A stretch of DNA of 46,710 bases from CALKAL01 sp051846895 (GTDB lineage: Bacteria; Bacillota; Bacilli; Bacillales; Alkalibacillaceae): positions 1 through 46,710 of the forward strand of contig JBPYCQ010000019.1 of the NCBI GenBank assembly GCA_051846895.1, in the 5' to 3' direction. This document shows positions 16,463 to 24,126 of the stretch, piece by piece (the first letter of the stretch is position 1; every line of letters starts with the position of its first letter). Position numbers and translations under genes: made by a program. The notes under the pieces were generated by a model. It saw only the letters and a list, made by a program, of their open reading frames with translations. It was not told the DNA's origin and did no database searches.

Positions 16463-17259
16463 TGTTTGTTCAAGTAAATCGCAATAAATATTATGTGGAA
16501 GTAACAGGAACTGGGGAGCCACTTGTCTTTTTCCATGGGTTTACAGGTTCGACGAAAACATGGGATGATGCTGTATCTAAATTATCGAAATCATATCAAT
16601 GTATTACGATAGACCTTCCCGGACACGGCCAAACAGAGATTGAACAACTTGATAGTATGGAACAAGCTGTTGATGAACTTATTGAAGTGTTAAAAAAAAT
16701 CAATGTTTACCGTTTTTCTCTTATAGGTTATTCTATGGGAGGACGAACAGCGCTTGTTTTGGCCGCGAAACATATGGATAGCATTAATAAATTAATTTTA
16801 GTTGGTGCCTCTCCAGGTTTAGAAGGTAATGAAAAAACTAACCGAATTAGAAATGATGAGAAGCTTGCACAATTTATAAAAGAAAGAGGCATAGTAGACT
16901 TCATCGATTATTGGGAGAAGATTCCTCTTTTTAAAACCCATGAAATGTTAGATGAACATACGAAATATAAATTAAGAGAAGAACGCATCAATCAATCAGT
17001 TGATGGACTTATTTTATCTTTAAAAACAATGGGCACAGGTGCTCAGCCCTCAATATGGAATGGGCTTTCATATATAAATATTCCAATATTATTAATTACC
17101 GGTGAGCTTGATCATAAGTTCTGTCTCATTAATGAGCATATGAAAGAAAGCTTGCCGAATGCTAATCATGTTGTCGTGCCAGCAGTTGGACATGCTGTTC
17201 ATTTAGAAAGTCCGACTAGTTTTGGTAAAATAATAAAAGAATTTTTAAAAGCTACATAA
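16459..17259 (+). CDS. menH: SHCHC synthase MenH
   Basis: MenH is an alpha/beta hydrolase that eliminates pyruvate from SEPHCHC to give SHCHC. It has FFHGFTGS (oxyanion region), the nucleophile elbow GYSMGGR with S92, an acid in ITGELDHKF and the catalytic histidine in VGHAVHLE. The length of 266 is normal. The start ATGATG overlaps the menD stop by four bases; either ATG could be used. menB follows after 12 bases. Confidence 0.94.
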   Translation: MMFVQVNRNKYYVEVTGTGEPLVFFHGFTGSTKTWDDAVSKLSKSYQCITIDLPGHGQTEIEQLDSMEQAVDELIEVLKKINVYRFSLIGYSMGGRTALVLAAKHMDSINKLILVGASPGLEGNEKTNRIRNDEKLAQFIKERGIVDFIDYWEKIPLFKTHEMLDEHTKYKLREERINQSVDGLILSLKTMGTGAQPSIWNGLSYINIPILLITGELDHKFCLINEHMKESLPNANHVVVPAVGHAVHLESPTSFGKIIKEFLKAT

Positions 17260-17271
17260 AAGGAGGAAAAA

Positions 17272-18093
17272 ATGATGGCAGTAGAATGGAAAAAAGTAAG
17301 AGACTATGAAGAAATCATCTATGAAAAGTATAATGGCATTGCAAAAGTGACAATCAACCGTCCACATAAACGTAATGCTTTTACACCGCTTACAGTTAAT
17401 GAAATGATTGATGCGTTTGCAGATGCAAGGGATGACTCAGAAATTGGTGTTATCCTTTTAGCGGGGGCTGGAGATGAAGCGTTTTGTTCAGGTGGTGACC
17501 AATCAGTAAGAGGGCATGGTGGTTATGTTGGAACAGACCAAATTCCACGTCTAAATGTACTTGACTTACAACGTTTAATCCGAGTTATTCCAAAACCTGT
17601 TATTGCAATGGTTTCTGGTTATGCCATTGGTGGTGGACATGTCCTTCACGTCGTTTGTGATTTAACAATCGCAGCAGACAATGCAATCTTTGGCCAAACA
17701 GGACCTAAAGTAGGTAGCTTTGATGCTGGTTATGGTGCAGGTCTTTTAGCTGAAATGGTTGGTCAAAAACGCGCTCGTGAAATTTGGTACTTATGTCGCC
17801 AATATAATGCACAAGAAGCTTATGAAATGGGAATGGTAAATACAGTCGTTCCATTAGAAAAATTAGAAGAAGAAACATTAAAATGGTGTGAAGAAATTCT
17901 AGAAAAGTCATCAACAGCTCTTCGCTTCCTAAAAGCATCATTTAATGCAGCTACAGATGGCTTAGCAGGATTACAACAAATGGGTGGAGACGCGACATTA
18001 TTATACTATACAACTGATGAAGCGAAAGAAGGACGTGACGCGTTTAAAGAAAAACGCAAACCAGACTTCAAACAATTCCCTCGTTTCCCATAA
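17272..18093 (+). CDS. menB: 1,4-dihydroxy-2-naphthoyl-CoA synthase MenB
   Basis: MenB cyclises o-succinylbenzoyl-CoA to DHNA-CoA. This crotonase-fold protein (273 residues) has the oxyanion-hole segments GDEAFCSGGDQ and SGYAIGGGHVLHVVCDLTIAA. QTGPKVGSFDAGYG carries glycine where the mycobacterial type has aspartate, so by family knowledge it should be the bicarbonate-dependent type I enzyme. The C-terminal EGRDAFKEKRKPDF is the family's signature. AAAGGAGG precedes the start. Unlike in the usual Bacillus operon, a terminator and a repeat array follow before menE. Confidence 0.97.
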   Translation: MMAVEWKKVRDYEEIIYEKYNGIAKVTINRPHKRNAFTPLTVNEMIDAFADARDDSEIGVILLAGAGDEAFCSGGDQSVRGHGGYVGTDQIPRLNVLDLQRLIRVIPKPVIAMVSGYAIGGGHVLHVVCDLTIAADNAIFGQTGPKVGSFDAGYGAGLLAEMVGQKRAREIWYLCRQYNAQEAYEMGMVNTVVPLEKLEEETLKWCEEILEKSSTALRFLKASFNAATDGLAGLQQMGGDATLLYYTTDEAKEGRDAFKEKRKPDFKQFPRFP

Positions 18094-18108
18094 GTAAAAA
18101 AAAATAAT

Positions 18109-18146
18109 AAGTACCGCACTTTAATGATAGTGCGGACTTATTTTTG
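18109..18146 (+). terminator. Intrinsic terminator between menB and menE
   Basis: The arm AAGTaCCGCACT (18109-18120) pairs with AGTGCGGACTT (18129-18139) with one bulge, then ATTTTTG. It would end the menFDHB transcript before menE. Confidence 0.9.
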
Positions 18147-18171
18147 TATAAAACAGGTTGTGCGGTCGTAA

Positions 18172-18297
18172 TTGTTCAAACACGGGTTGCAATTGTCCAA
18201 AGATGGCATGTGATTGTTCAAACATGGGTTGCAATTGTCCAAAGATGATCTGCAATTGTCTAAACATGGCCTGTGATTGTTTAAACATAGCCTGAAA
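18172..18297 (+). repeat. Tandem 21-bp repeat array B (6 units)
   Basis: Six units start at 18172, 18193, 18214, 18235, 18256 and 18277, with a decayed seventh at 18298. They share the core TTGTTCAAACATG / TTGTCCAAAGATG with arrays A and C but have their own tails (GGTTGCAA, GCATGTGA, ATCTGCAA, GCCTGTGA). Units 1-4 alternate between the TTC...ACA and TCC...AGA forms, hinting at a 42-bp step of expansion. It begins 26 bases after the menB terminator. Confidence 0.96.
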
Positions 18298-18365
18298 TTA
18301 TCCAAAATATAACCATGTAATACATATTGATACTTTCTGTATAAAAAAGGAAGGTTTGATTTATA

Positions 18366-19841
18366 ATGCATACACCGAATTGGTTAGATAAACGTGCTTT
18401 TCTAACTCCTGATATAGAAGCGATTGTTTTAACAGATGGTACAACATATACATTTCAACAACTTCAAAAGCATGCGAAAAGCTTTGCCCATTATTTAAAA
18501 GAAAATGGTGTGAAAAAAGGTGACCATATCGGACTTTTATCAAAAAATAGTTATGAAATGGTCGTGACTATTCACGCTTTACATTATATCGGGGCTGTTA
18601 CATGTTTACTTAATACAAGGTTAAAAGCAGAGGAGCTTTTATTTCAAATTAAAGATGGGGAAATGACTACTATTATTTTCCACCCTGAATTAAGTGAAAA
18701 GGTTGAGCAGCTCACTGCGAAACAATCTATTAGAAGTATGAACTTAAGCTCTTTCCCATACAATTTAATAACGGATGAACAATGGTTAGAAGAGTTTAAT
18801 TTAGAAGATCTTTCTCATATTATTTATACATCGGGCACAACAGGCAAACCAAAAGGGGTCATGCTTACTTACGGAAATCACTGGTGGAGCGCGACTGCAT
18901 CGGCGCTTAATTTAGGTCTTCATGAAAGTGATCGTTGGCTACTTTGCCTACCAATGTTTCATGTGGGTGGATTGTCAATTTTATATCGAAGTGTCATTTA
19001 TGGAATGCCCATTCATTTACATGAAAAGTTTGATTTAGAGTTAGTTCATGATGACATTATGAATCGAGGAGTATCGATTGTTTCTGTAGTCACATTAATG
19101 TTAGAACAACTCGTTGAGCGGCTAGAAAACGAACATTATCCTGAAACGTTGCGCTGCATGCTTTTAGGAGGAGGACCTGCCCCGAAACATTTACTAGAAA
19201 ATTGTCGAGATAAAAGCATCCCGGTCTTTCAAACTTACGGAATGACTGAGACAGCATCACAATTTTGCACTTTAGACGGAAAAAATATGTTGAAAAAAAT
19301 CGGCTCAGCAGGAAAACCATTATTTCCTGGGCAATTAAAAATTGTCGAAAACGGTCAAGAGTGCCCAGCTGGTACAGTTGGAGACATAATTGTTAAAGGA
19401 CCTTCTATAACTAAAGGTTATTGGAAACGTCCGGATGCAAACATGAAAACACTTGAGGCGGGTTGGTTAAAAACGGGCGACTTAGGCTACATCGATGAAG
19501 ATGGCTTTTTATTTGTGGTTGATCGTCGAAAAGATCTTATTATCTCAGGCGGAGAAAATATTTACCCAGCTGAAATTGAATCAGTATTAAAAAGTATTCA
19601 GGGGATTAAAGATGCTGGAGTAGTCGGAAAAAATGATGGAAAATGGGGTCAAGTACCGGTCGCTTTTGTCATATTGGAAGAAAAAAAGACAGCGTCCGAA
19701 ATAATTAGTGCATGTAAAAATGTATTAGCAAATTATAAAGTGCCGAGGGAAATTTTTTTCACAAAAGAATTACCAAGAAACGCTTCAAAGAAATTAATGC
19801 GCCATCAGTTAGCTGAACTTGTGAATGGAGAGGCGGAATAA
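18366..19841 (+). CDS. menE: o-Succinylbenzoate--CoA ligase MenE
   Basis: MenE activates o-succinylbenzoate with ATP and CoA through an acyl adenylate. The 491-residue ANL-superfamily enzyme shows the P-loop YTSGTTGKPKGVM, QTYGMTETASQF (A5), GWLKTGDLGYIDEDGF and VVDRRKDLIISGGENIYP (A8 hinge), and the A10 lysine in LPRNASKKLMR. The Shine-Dalgarno GGAAGG lies a little far (11 bases) from the ATG. It is separated from menB by a terminator and array B, so it needs its own promoter, which I could not place with confidence. menC follows after one base. Confidence 0.95.
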   Translation: MHTPNWLDKRAFLTPDIEAIVLTDGTTYTFQQLQKHAKSFAHYLKENGVKKGDHIGLLSKNSYEMVVTIHALHYIGAVTCLLNTRLKAEELLFQIKDGEMTTIIFHPELSEKVEQLTAKQSIRSMNLSSFPYNLITDEQWLEEFNLEDLSHIIYTSGTTGKPKGVMLTYGNHWWSATASALNLGLHESDRWLLCLPMFHVGGLSILYRSVIYGMPIHLHEKFDLELVHDDIMNRGVSIVSVVTLMLEQLVERLENEHYPETLRCMLLGGGPAPKHLLENCRDKSIPVFQTYGMTETASQFCTLDGKNMLKKIGSAGKPLFPGQLKIVENGQECPAGTVGDIIVKGPSITKGYWKRPDANMKTLEAGWLKTGDLGYIDEDGFLFVVDRRKDLIISGGENIYPAEIESVLKSIQGIKDAGVVGKNDGKWGQVPVAFVILEEKKTASEIISACKNVLANYKVPREIFFTKELPRNASKKLMRHQLAELVNGEAE

Positions 19842-19842
19842 A

Positions 19843-20949
19843 ATGTTATTAGATCAAGTAGTCATTAGACATGTCTCAATGAAACTTAAACAGCCTTTTC
19901 AATCTGTTAATGGATTAGTCGTCATTCGAGATACACTTATCGTTGAAGTTCATGATCGTGAAGGTCGTGTAGGATATGGTGAATGCGTTGCGTTCGCAGA
20001 CCCTTTTTATACATCTGAAACGGTATCAACTGAATGGGATATATTGAAAAACTTTTTAATACCTTTACTTGAAAAGAAAAATATAACTCATCCTGCAGAA
20101 ATTCATACCATTTTTCAATCTGTGCAGGGACACCAAATGGCAAAAGCGGGTTTAGAATCAGCTATTTGGGATCTATATGCTAAAGAGCAGGGAAAAAGTT
20201 TAAAAGAGGTCATTGGCGGTATACGTGATGAAGTAGAAAGTGGTGTTGTACTCTCTTTAACTGACGATATAGAAAAACAAGCCGAAGAATACAAACAAAA
20301 AGGATACAAAAGATATAAGTTAAAAGTTCAAAAAGGTAATGAACGTGAAACAATCGAGAAAATTAAGCAAATTGTTGGGGATGTTCCAATTATGTTTGAT
20401 GGGAACGGTAATTATGGTCCAGAAGATGTTCATCACTTAGTTAGTTTAGATGACTTAAACTTACAAATGATTGAACAACCATTTAGGCAGGATGATTTTT
20501 ATTATCATAATCAGTTAGCAAAACAGATGAATACGATGGTTTGTTTAGATGAATCAATTACTTCCGAACACGAAGCCTTTCAAGCAATGGAACTAAAAGC
20601 TTGCGATACAATTAATGTTAAGCTTGGTCGTGTTGGCGGTTATAAAACGGCGATAGATATCCATAACTATGCAAAAGTTGCTAACATCCCACTCTGGTGT
20701 GGCGGAATGCTGGAAACGGGAATTGGTCGGGCACATAATGTCATCTTGGCGTCACTAGAACAATTTAAACTTCCTGGTGATTTATCAGAATCATCCCGAT
20801 ATTGGGAAGAGGATATTATTGAGGAACCTTTTATTGTTCAGAATGGATGTGTAAAAGTTCCAGACGGCAAAGGAATCGGTGTTGAAATAAATAAAAAATT
20901 ATTAAATCAGCGTACAATCAGGTCTTATAAGCATTTGTTCAATAAATAG
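19843..20949 (+). CDS. menC: o-Succinylbenzoate synthase MenC
   Basis: MenC dehydrates SHCHC to o-succinylbenzoate. It belongs to the OSBS/N-acylamino acid racemase branch of the enolase superfamily. The KxK catalytic pair is K159/K161, metal ligands are D186, E211 and D236, and the second-side lysine is K260. WCGGMLETGIGRAHN closes the barrel. This Bacillus-type enzyme may also racemise N-acylamino acids. I chose ATG 19843, 6 bases after AGGCGG and one base after the menE stop; the in-frame ATG at 19825 lies inside menE and upstream of the Shine-Dalgarno. Length becomes 368, typical for the family. Confidence 0.95.
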   Translation: MLLDQVVIRHVSMKLKQPFQSVNGLVVIRDTLIVEVHDREGRVGYGECVAFADPFYTSETVSTEWDILKNFLIPLLEKKNITHPAEIHTIFQSVQGHQMAKAGLESAIWDLYAKEQGKSLKEVIGGIRDEVESGVVLSLTDDIEKQAEEYKQKGYKRYKLKVQKGNERETIEKIKQIVGDVPIMFDGNGNYGPEDVHHLVSLDDLNLQMIEQPFRQDDFYYHNQLAKQMNTMVCLDESITSEHEAFQAMELKACDTINVKLGRVGGYKTAIDIHNYAKVANIPLWCGGMLETGIGRAHNVILASLEQFKLPGDLSESSRYWEEDIIEEPFIVQNGCVKVPDGKGIGVEINKKLLNQRTIRSYKHLFNK

Positions 20950-20962
20950 TAATAATAAACAG

Positions 20963-20991
20963 TTGCAATGATAATGATTTTCATTTACAGT
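20963..20991 (+). promoter_or_regulatory. Promoter with Fur-like box before yusV
   Basis: TTGCAA (20963-20968) and TACAGT (20986-20991) are 17 bases apart. The spacer is TGATAATGATTTTCA (20969-20983), one mismatch from the Bacillus 7-1-7 Fur box TGATAAT-n-ATTATCA. Fur bound there would block the promoter when iron is plentiful. Confidence 0.8.
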
Positions 20992-21046
20992 AAGGTTAGA
21001 AGAGTAGTTAGCTACGCTTTGAAATAACTATAAGGGAGCGGTGTTA

Positions 21047-21889
21047 ATGAATACACTAGCAGCGAATAAACTGACGCTCGGTTATGGTGAACAAATAATC
21101 ATTGATGATTTAAATATAGAAATTCCTAAAGGTAAAATTACTGTACTAATTGGCAGTAACGGAAGTGGGAAATCTACGTTACTTCGATCAATGGCAAGAT
21201 TACTTCAACCTAAATCAGGTCAAGTTATTTTAGATGGTAATGAAATTGCTAAAATGAATACAAAAGAAGTTGCGAAAAAAATGGCCATCTTGCCACAAGG
21301 ACCAGCAACACCTGAAGGGATTTCAGTTTATCAGCTAGTTAAACTTGGACGCTACCCTTATCAAGGTTTTATGAAAAAATGGTCTCAAAAAGATGAAGAT
21401 GCTGTTAATCGCGCTTTAAAAGACACGAACTTAATGGAATTGAAGTTTAGATCAGTTGATTCATTATCTGGTGGTCAACGTCAGCGTGCATGGATTGCAA
21501 TGACTTTAGCGCAAGAAACAGATTTAATATTATTAGATGAACCGACAACATATCTTGACATGACACACCAAATTGATGTGTTAGATTTATTATTTGAATT
21601 GAACGAAAAAGATCAACGTACAATTGTTATGGTCCTACATGACTTAAATTTAGCATGCAGATATGCTGATCACATTGTAGCGATTAAAGATAAAAAGGTC
21701 TATGCAGAAGGTGCGCCTGAAGATATCGTTTCCTGTGATTTAGTACTTAATGTCTTTGGAATGCATTGTGATGTAACATTTGACCCTATTTTCGGTACGC
21801 CGATGTGTATTCCACACGGACGTGGGCGCTGTTTATTAGCAGAAGCTCATGCCGATAAAACGGGTGTTAAAAATAATTGTGTTTCGTAA
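21047..21889 (+). CDS. yusV: ABC transporter ATPase for iron-siderophore uptake
   Basis: This 280-residue cytosolic ATPase of the FecE/FhuC group would power siderophore import. Walker A is GSNGSGKST (36-44), the Q-loop Q84, the signature LSGGQ (140-144), Walker B LILLDEP (160-166) and the switch histidine in VLHDLNLACRYAD. No permease or binding protein is encoded next to it. This fits B. subtilis YusV, a stand-alone ATPase shared by several siderophore permeases, and MNTL at the N terminus also fits. I chose ATG 21047, 8 bases after AAGGGAG, over the GTG at 21041. It is likely repressed by Fur. Confidence 0.88.
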   Translation: MNTLAANKLTLGYGEQIIIDDLNIEIPKGKITVLIGSNGSGKSTLLRSMARLLQPKSGQVILDGNEIAKMNTKEVAKKMAILPQGPATPEGISVYQLVKLGRYPYQGFMKKWSQKDEDAVNRALKDTNLMELKFRSVDSLSGGQRQRAWIAMTLAQETDLILLDEPTTYLDMTHQIDVLDLLFELNEKDQRTIVMVLHDLNLACRYADHIVAIKDKKVYAEGAPEDIVSCDLVLNVFGMHCDVTFDPIFGTPMCIPHGRGRCLLAEAHADKTGVKNNCVS

Positions 21890-21927
21890 AGAACTCTTGA
21901 GCCATTTTGTTTAAGAGTTCTTTTTTT
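21888..21927 (+). terminator. Intrinsic terminator after yusV
   Basis: AAAGAACTCTT and AAGAGTTCTT form a 10-bp stem around a 14-base loop, followed by Ts. Confidence 0.9.
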
Positions 21928-21977
21928 ATACGTATAAATAGTAATCACTACGAGTAGTTTTTACTGTCTAAATGGTA

Positions 21978-22140
21978 TTTGCAGATTGGAAAAGCAAATT
22001 GCAGATAGGATTGAAAAATTGGCAGATTAATTTTAAACTTTGGCAGATAGGATTGAAAAATTGGCAGATTAAATTTTAATTTTGGCAGATAGAACTTTTG
22101 CTTTGGCAGATTAGAGCAATATTTGGCAGATAACACTTCA
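21978..22140 (+). repeat. Tandem repeat array D, 21-bp period, unrelated unit
   Basis: GCAGAT recurs at 21981, 22001, 22022, 22043, 22064, 22085, 22106 and 22126, giving spacings of 20, 21, 21, 21, 21, 21 and 20. The units share TTGGCAGATA or TTGGCAGATT followed by an A/T-rich part often containing GAAAAA. The unit shares nothing obvious with arrays A-C except its period. It starts about 50 bases after the yusV terminator and fills most of the 320-base gap before the next gene. Confidence 0.93.
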
Positions 22141-22209
22141 ATTTTTAAAGAAAAGTAAATTTACGAATATCCATTTTAAAAATGTCCACATTAATAGTGA
22201 GGTGGATAA

Positions 22210-22542
22210 ATGATGGATAAGCGAAAATTTTACGTGTGCGTTGAAACACAAGAAATTTCAGAGTTAAAAGCTGGTAATAACGATCAGTTTGTCATATATG
22301 GTGGGCCCGAGGATATCATCAAATTACGTGAATGCTTCGATGAAATGCAAGATGCTGAATATAGTACTTTTTGGCGTGCTCACGTTCCTTTTAAGGAATA
22401 CCATCATGATGAAGATAATGATTCGTATGATGAATGTTTGTTAAGAGCTTATAAAATGATTTATAACCTTGGTGACCAGGAGACTAGAAATCATATTGAA
22501 CAAATGCCATTTTTCTCTGAATTAGATAAAATTGACTATTAA
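22210..22542 (+). CDS. Small acidic protein of unknown function
   Basis: This 110-residue, acidic, soluble protein has no signal peptide or membrane span. It starts MMDKRKFYVCVETQEI; the segment NDQFVIYGGPEDIIKLRECFDEMQDAE looks like a beta strand followed by a helix, and HHDEDNDSYDECL is strongly acidic. I do not recognise the family. The start could be either ATG of ATGATG, 4 or 7 bases after AGGTGG. It forms its own transcription unit, between array D and a terminator. Codon use and context look native. Confidence 0.75.
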   Translation: MMDKRKFYVCVETQEISELKAGNNDQFVIYGGPEDIIKLRECFDEMQDAEYSTFWRAHVPFKEYHHDEDNDSYDECLLRAYKMIYNLGDQETRNHIEQMPFFSELDKIDY

Positions 22543-22568
22543 AGCATCCATTGTGGGTGCTTTTTTAT
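22541..22568 (+). terminator. Intrinsic terminator
   Basis: AAAGCAtCC and GGgTGCTTT pair with one mismatch around a 5-base loop, then seven Ts. It overlaps the stop codon of the preceding gene. Confidence 0.85.
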
Positions 22569-22747
22569 TTATTTAATTTTAATGTAAAAAAACTGTAACG
22601 ATTGTAATTTCAAAACGTCTAATTAAGTAATAAAGCAAATGTAAGTAGTTCGTCCTATTTTTCAAAAAAATAAGTAACTTTTGTTTATATTTTAATAGAT
22701 TTAGGAATAGTATTTATAGAATATTATTTTAAGGAAGGTGGTTGAAG

Positions 22748-23299
22748 ATGAAATTAAAACATTTAATGATATTGACTCTAGGCATTGTCATACTCTCAAT
22801 TATAACTGTTAATGCAGAAACGAATACACCATTTACGATGCATAATCACGAAAACCACCAACTATTAAAAATTGAGAGAAATGAATTCATTAATGTTGAA
22901 AAAAATGATGCGGAATTATCTCATACTCAAATCGTACAAGTCACTAAGAGATTTATGGATCAACTTGTCCAAGAGGTCGATGATGATTATAAAGTTATAA
23001 AATATAACACAATGGAACAACTTAAAAACAGTTTTTCAAATATTGCTACTAAAAATGTTGTTGATCAATTTGTTGATTTTTACTTTGTTGAAAAAGAAGA
23101 TGGTCTATACATTATACCGACAGATACTCCGCCATGGTTTGAATCAAATGCGGATTATGAGATGAAGAAAATAGGAGACCAATCTTTCCTTATTACTCAA
23201 CAAAACAAATCTGATCTACACGGTAATTATACGATTATGTTTGAGATTAAATTGAATGAAAAGGATGAACCAATTATAATTAACGTACAATATAAGTAG
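22748..23299 (+). CDS. Secreted protein of unknown function
   Basis: The 183-residue protein has a clear signal peptide: MKLKHLM, then a hydrophobic core LTLGIVILSIITV, with likely cleavage after VNA at about residue 23. There is no cysteine at the cleavage site, so it is not a lipoprotein. The mature part is acidic, with helical QIVQVTKRFMDQLVQEV and IATKNVVDQFVDFYF followed by beta-like segments to the C terminus. The layout recalls DUF3993-type extracellular domains of bacilli, but I cannot confirm that. ATG 22748 is 7 bases after AAGGAAGGTG; the in-frame TTG at 22742 is too close. ytkD begins 20 bases later, possibly co-transcribed. Confidence 0.72.
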   Translation: MKLKHLMILTLGIVILSIITVNAETNTPFTMHNHENHQLLKIERNEFINVEKNDAELSHTQIVQVTKRFMDQLVQEVDDDYKVIKYNTMEQLKNSFSNIATKNVVDQFVDFYFVEKEDGLYIIPTDTPPWFESNADYEMKKIGDQSFLITQQNKSDLHGNYTIMFEIKLNEKDEPIIINVQYK

Positions 23300-23319
23300 A
23301 AAACAATGTAAAGGATTGT

Positions 23320-23799
23320 GTGTTTGTGGAAGTCTTTAAAGATTATTATAACAATACAGTGAAACTAGTTATAGGAAATGAAGCATTTTCAAAGCAACCA
23401 AAACATGTGTGGGTCATAACAAAATATAGCGGGCAATGGCTTCTTACAAAACATAAAGACCGTGGGATTGAATTCCCAGGCGGAAAAGTTGAAGACGGTG
23501 AGACGGCAGAAGAAGCGGCTATTCGAGAAGTTTTGGAGGAAACAGGTGGGATTGTCGAAAACCTTTATTTTATAGGTCAGTACTATGTTGATGGAAAAGG
23601 TGGAGACATCGTTAAGAATGTATATTTTGCTGAAGTTGATGATTTAACTGAACAACAGCATTATTTTGAAACAGAAGGACCGGTAATACTGGACGAATTA
23701 CCTTCTAATATTAAACATAATGATGATTTTAGTTTTATGATGAAGGATGAGGTTTTACCTCACGCAATAGATGAGTTAAAAAGAAATAATTTGATATGA
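23320..23799 (+). CDS. ytkD: Nudix hydrolase, YtkD-type 8-oxo-dGTPase
   Basis: The protein closely matches B. subtilis YtkD over its whole length: FKDYYNNTVKL, KHVWVITKYSGQWLLTKH, the FPGGKVE opening of the Nudix box with REVLEETGG closing it, YFETEGPV and FMMKDEVLP. YtkD removes oxidised guanine nucleotides, protecting DNA and RNA, in the cytosol. Length is 159 here from GTG 23320 (4 bases after AAAGGA); GTG 23326 is also possible and would fit the relatives' N terminus slightly better. It is followed by its own terminator and array C. Confidence 0.9.
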   Translation: MFVEVFKDYYNNTVKLVIGNEAFSKQPKHVWVITKYSGQWLLTKHKDRGIEFPGGKVEDGETAEEAAIREVLEETGGIVENLYFIGQYYVDGKGGDIVKNVYFAEVDDLTEQQHYFETEGPVILDELPSNIKHNDDFSFMMKDEVLPHAIDELKRNNLI

Positions 23800-23801
23800 A
23801 G

Positions 23802-23835
23802 CTCTAGTTGATGAAAGATTAACTAGAGTTTTTTT
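23802..23835 (+). terminator. Intrinsic terminator after ytkD
   Basis: CTCTAGTT (23802-23809) and AACTAGAG (23821-23828) form a perfect 8-bp stem, followed by seven Ts. Confidence 0.9.
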
Positions 23836-23882
23836 ATTGTTAGGAAATTATAAAGCGATATAGTTATAAATCGTATTATTCA

Positions 23883-24050
23883 TTGTTCAAAGTTAATGTG
23901 TGATTGTTCAAACATAGTGCTTGATTGTTCAAACATGGCGAGTGATTGTTCAAAGATGGTGCGTAATTGTTCAAACATGGCGAGTGATTGTTCAAACATA
24001 GTGCGTAATTGTTCAAATATAGCAAGCAATTGTTCAAACATGACAAGAAA
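23883..24050 (+). repeat. Tandem 21-bp repeat array C (8 units)
   Basis: Eight units start at 23883 and then every 21 bases to 24030. The core is TTGTTCAAACATG with its variants, and the tails alternate between GCGAGTGA and GTGCGTAA in units 3-6, so 42 bp is a visible higher-order period. The array lies 47 bases after the ytkD terminator and ends about 45 bases before the bceR promoter -10 box. Together with the terminator it explains the 327-base gap. Confidence 0.97.
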
Positions 24051-24094
24051 TTGTTATGTACACCTCATTACAAACCCGTTTCTGTTAAAATGAA

Positions 24095-24100
24095 TATAAT
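24095..24100 (+). promoter_or_regulatory. -10 box of bceR
   Basis: A perfect TATAAT lies 26 bases before the TTG start. No convincing -35 box is seen at 16-18 bases upstream. Confidence 0.5.
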
Positions 24101-24126
24101 ACATAATGATGAATTTAGGTGATATT

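Noticed and set aside
23883..24050. CRISPR-like array
   Set aside because: Units are only 21 bp, directly contiguous, with no unique spacers of normal length, and there are no cas genes in the window.
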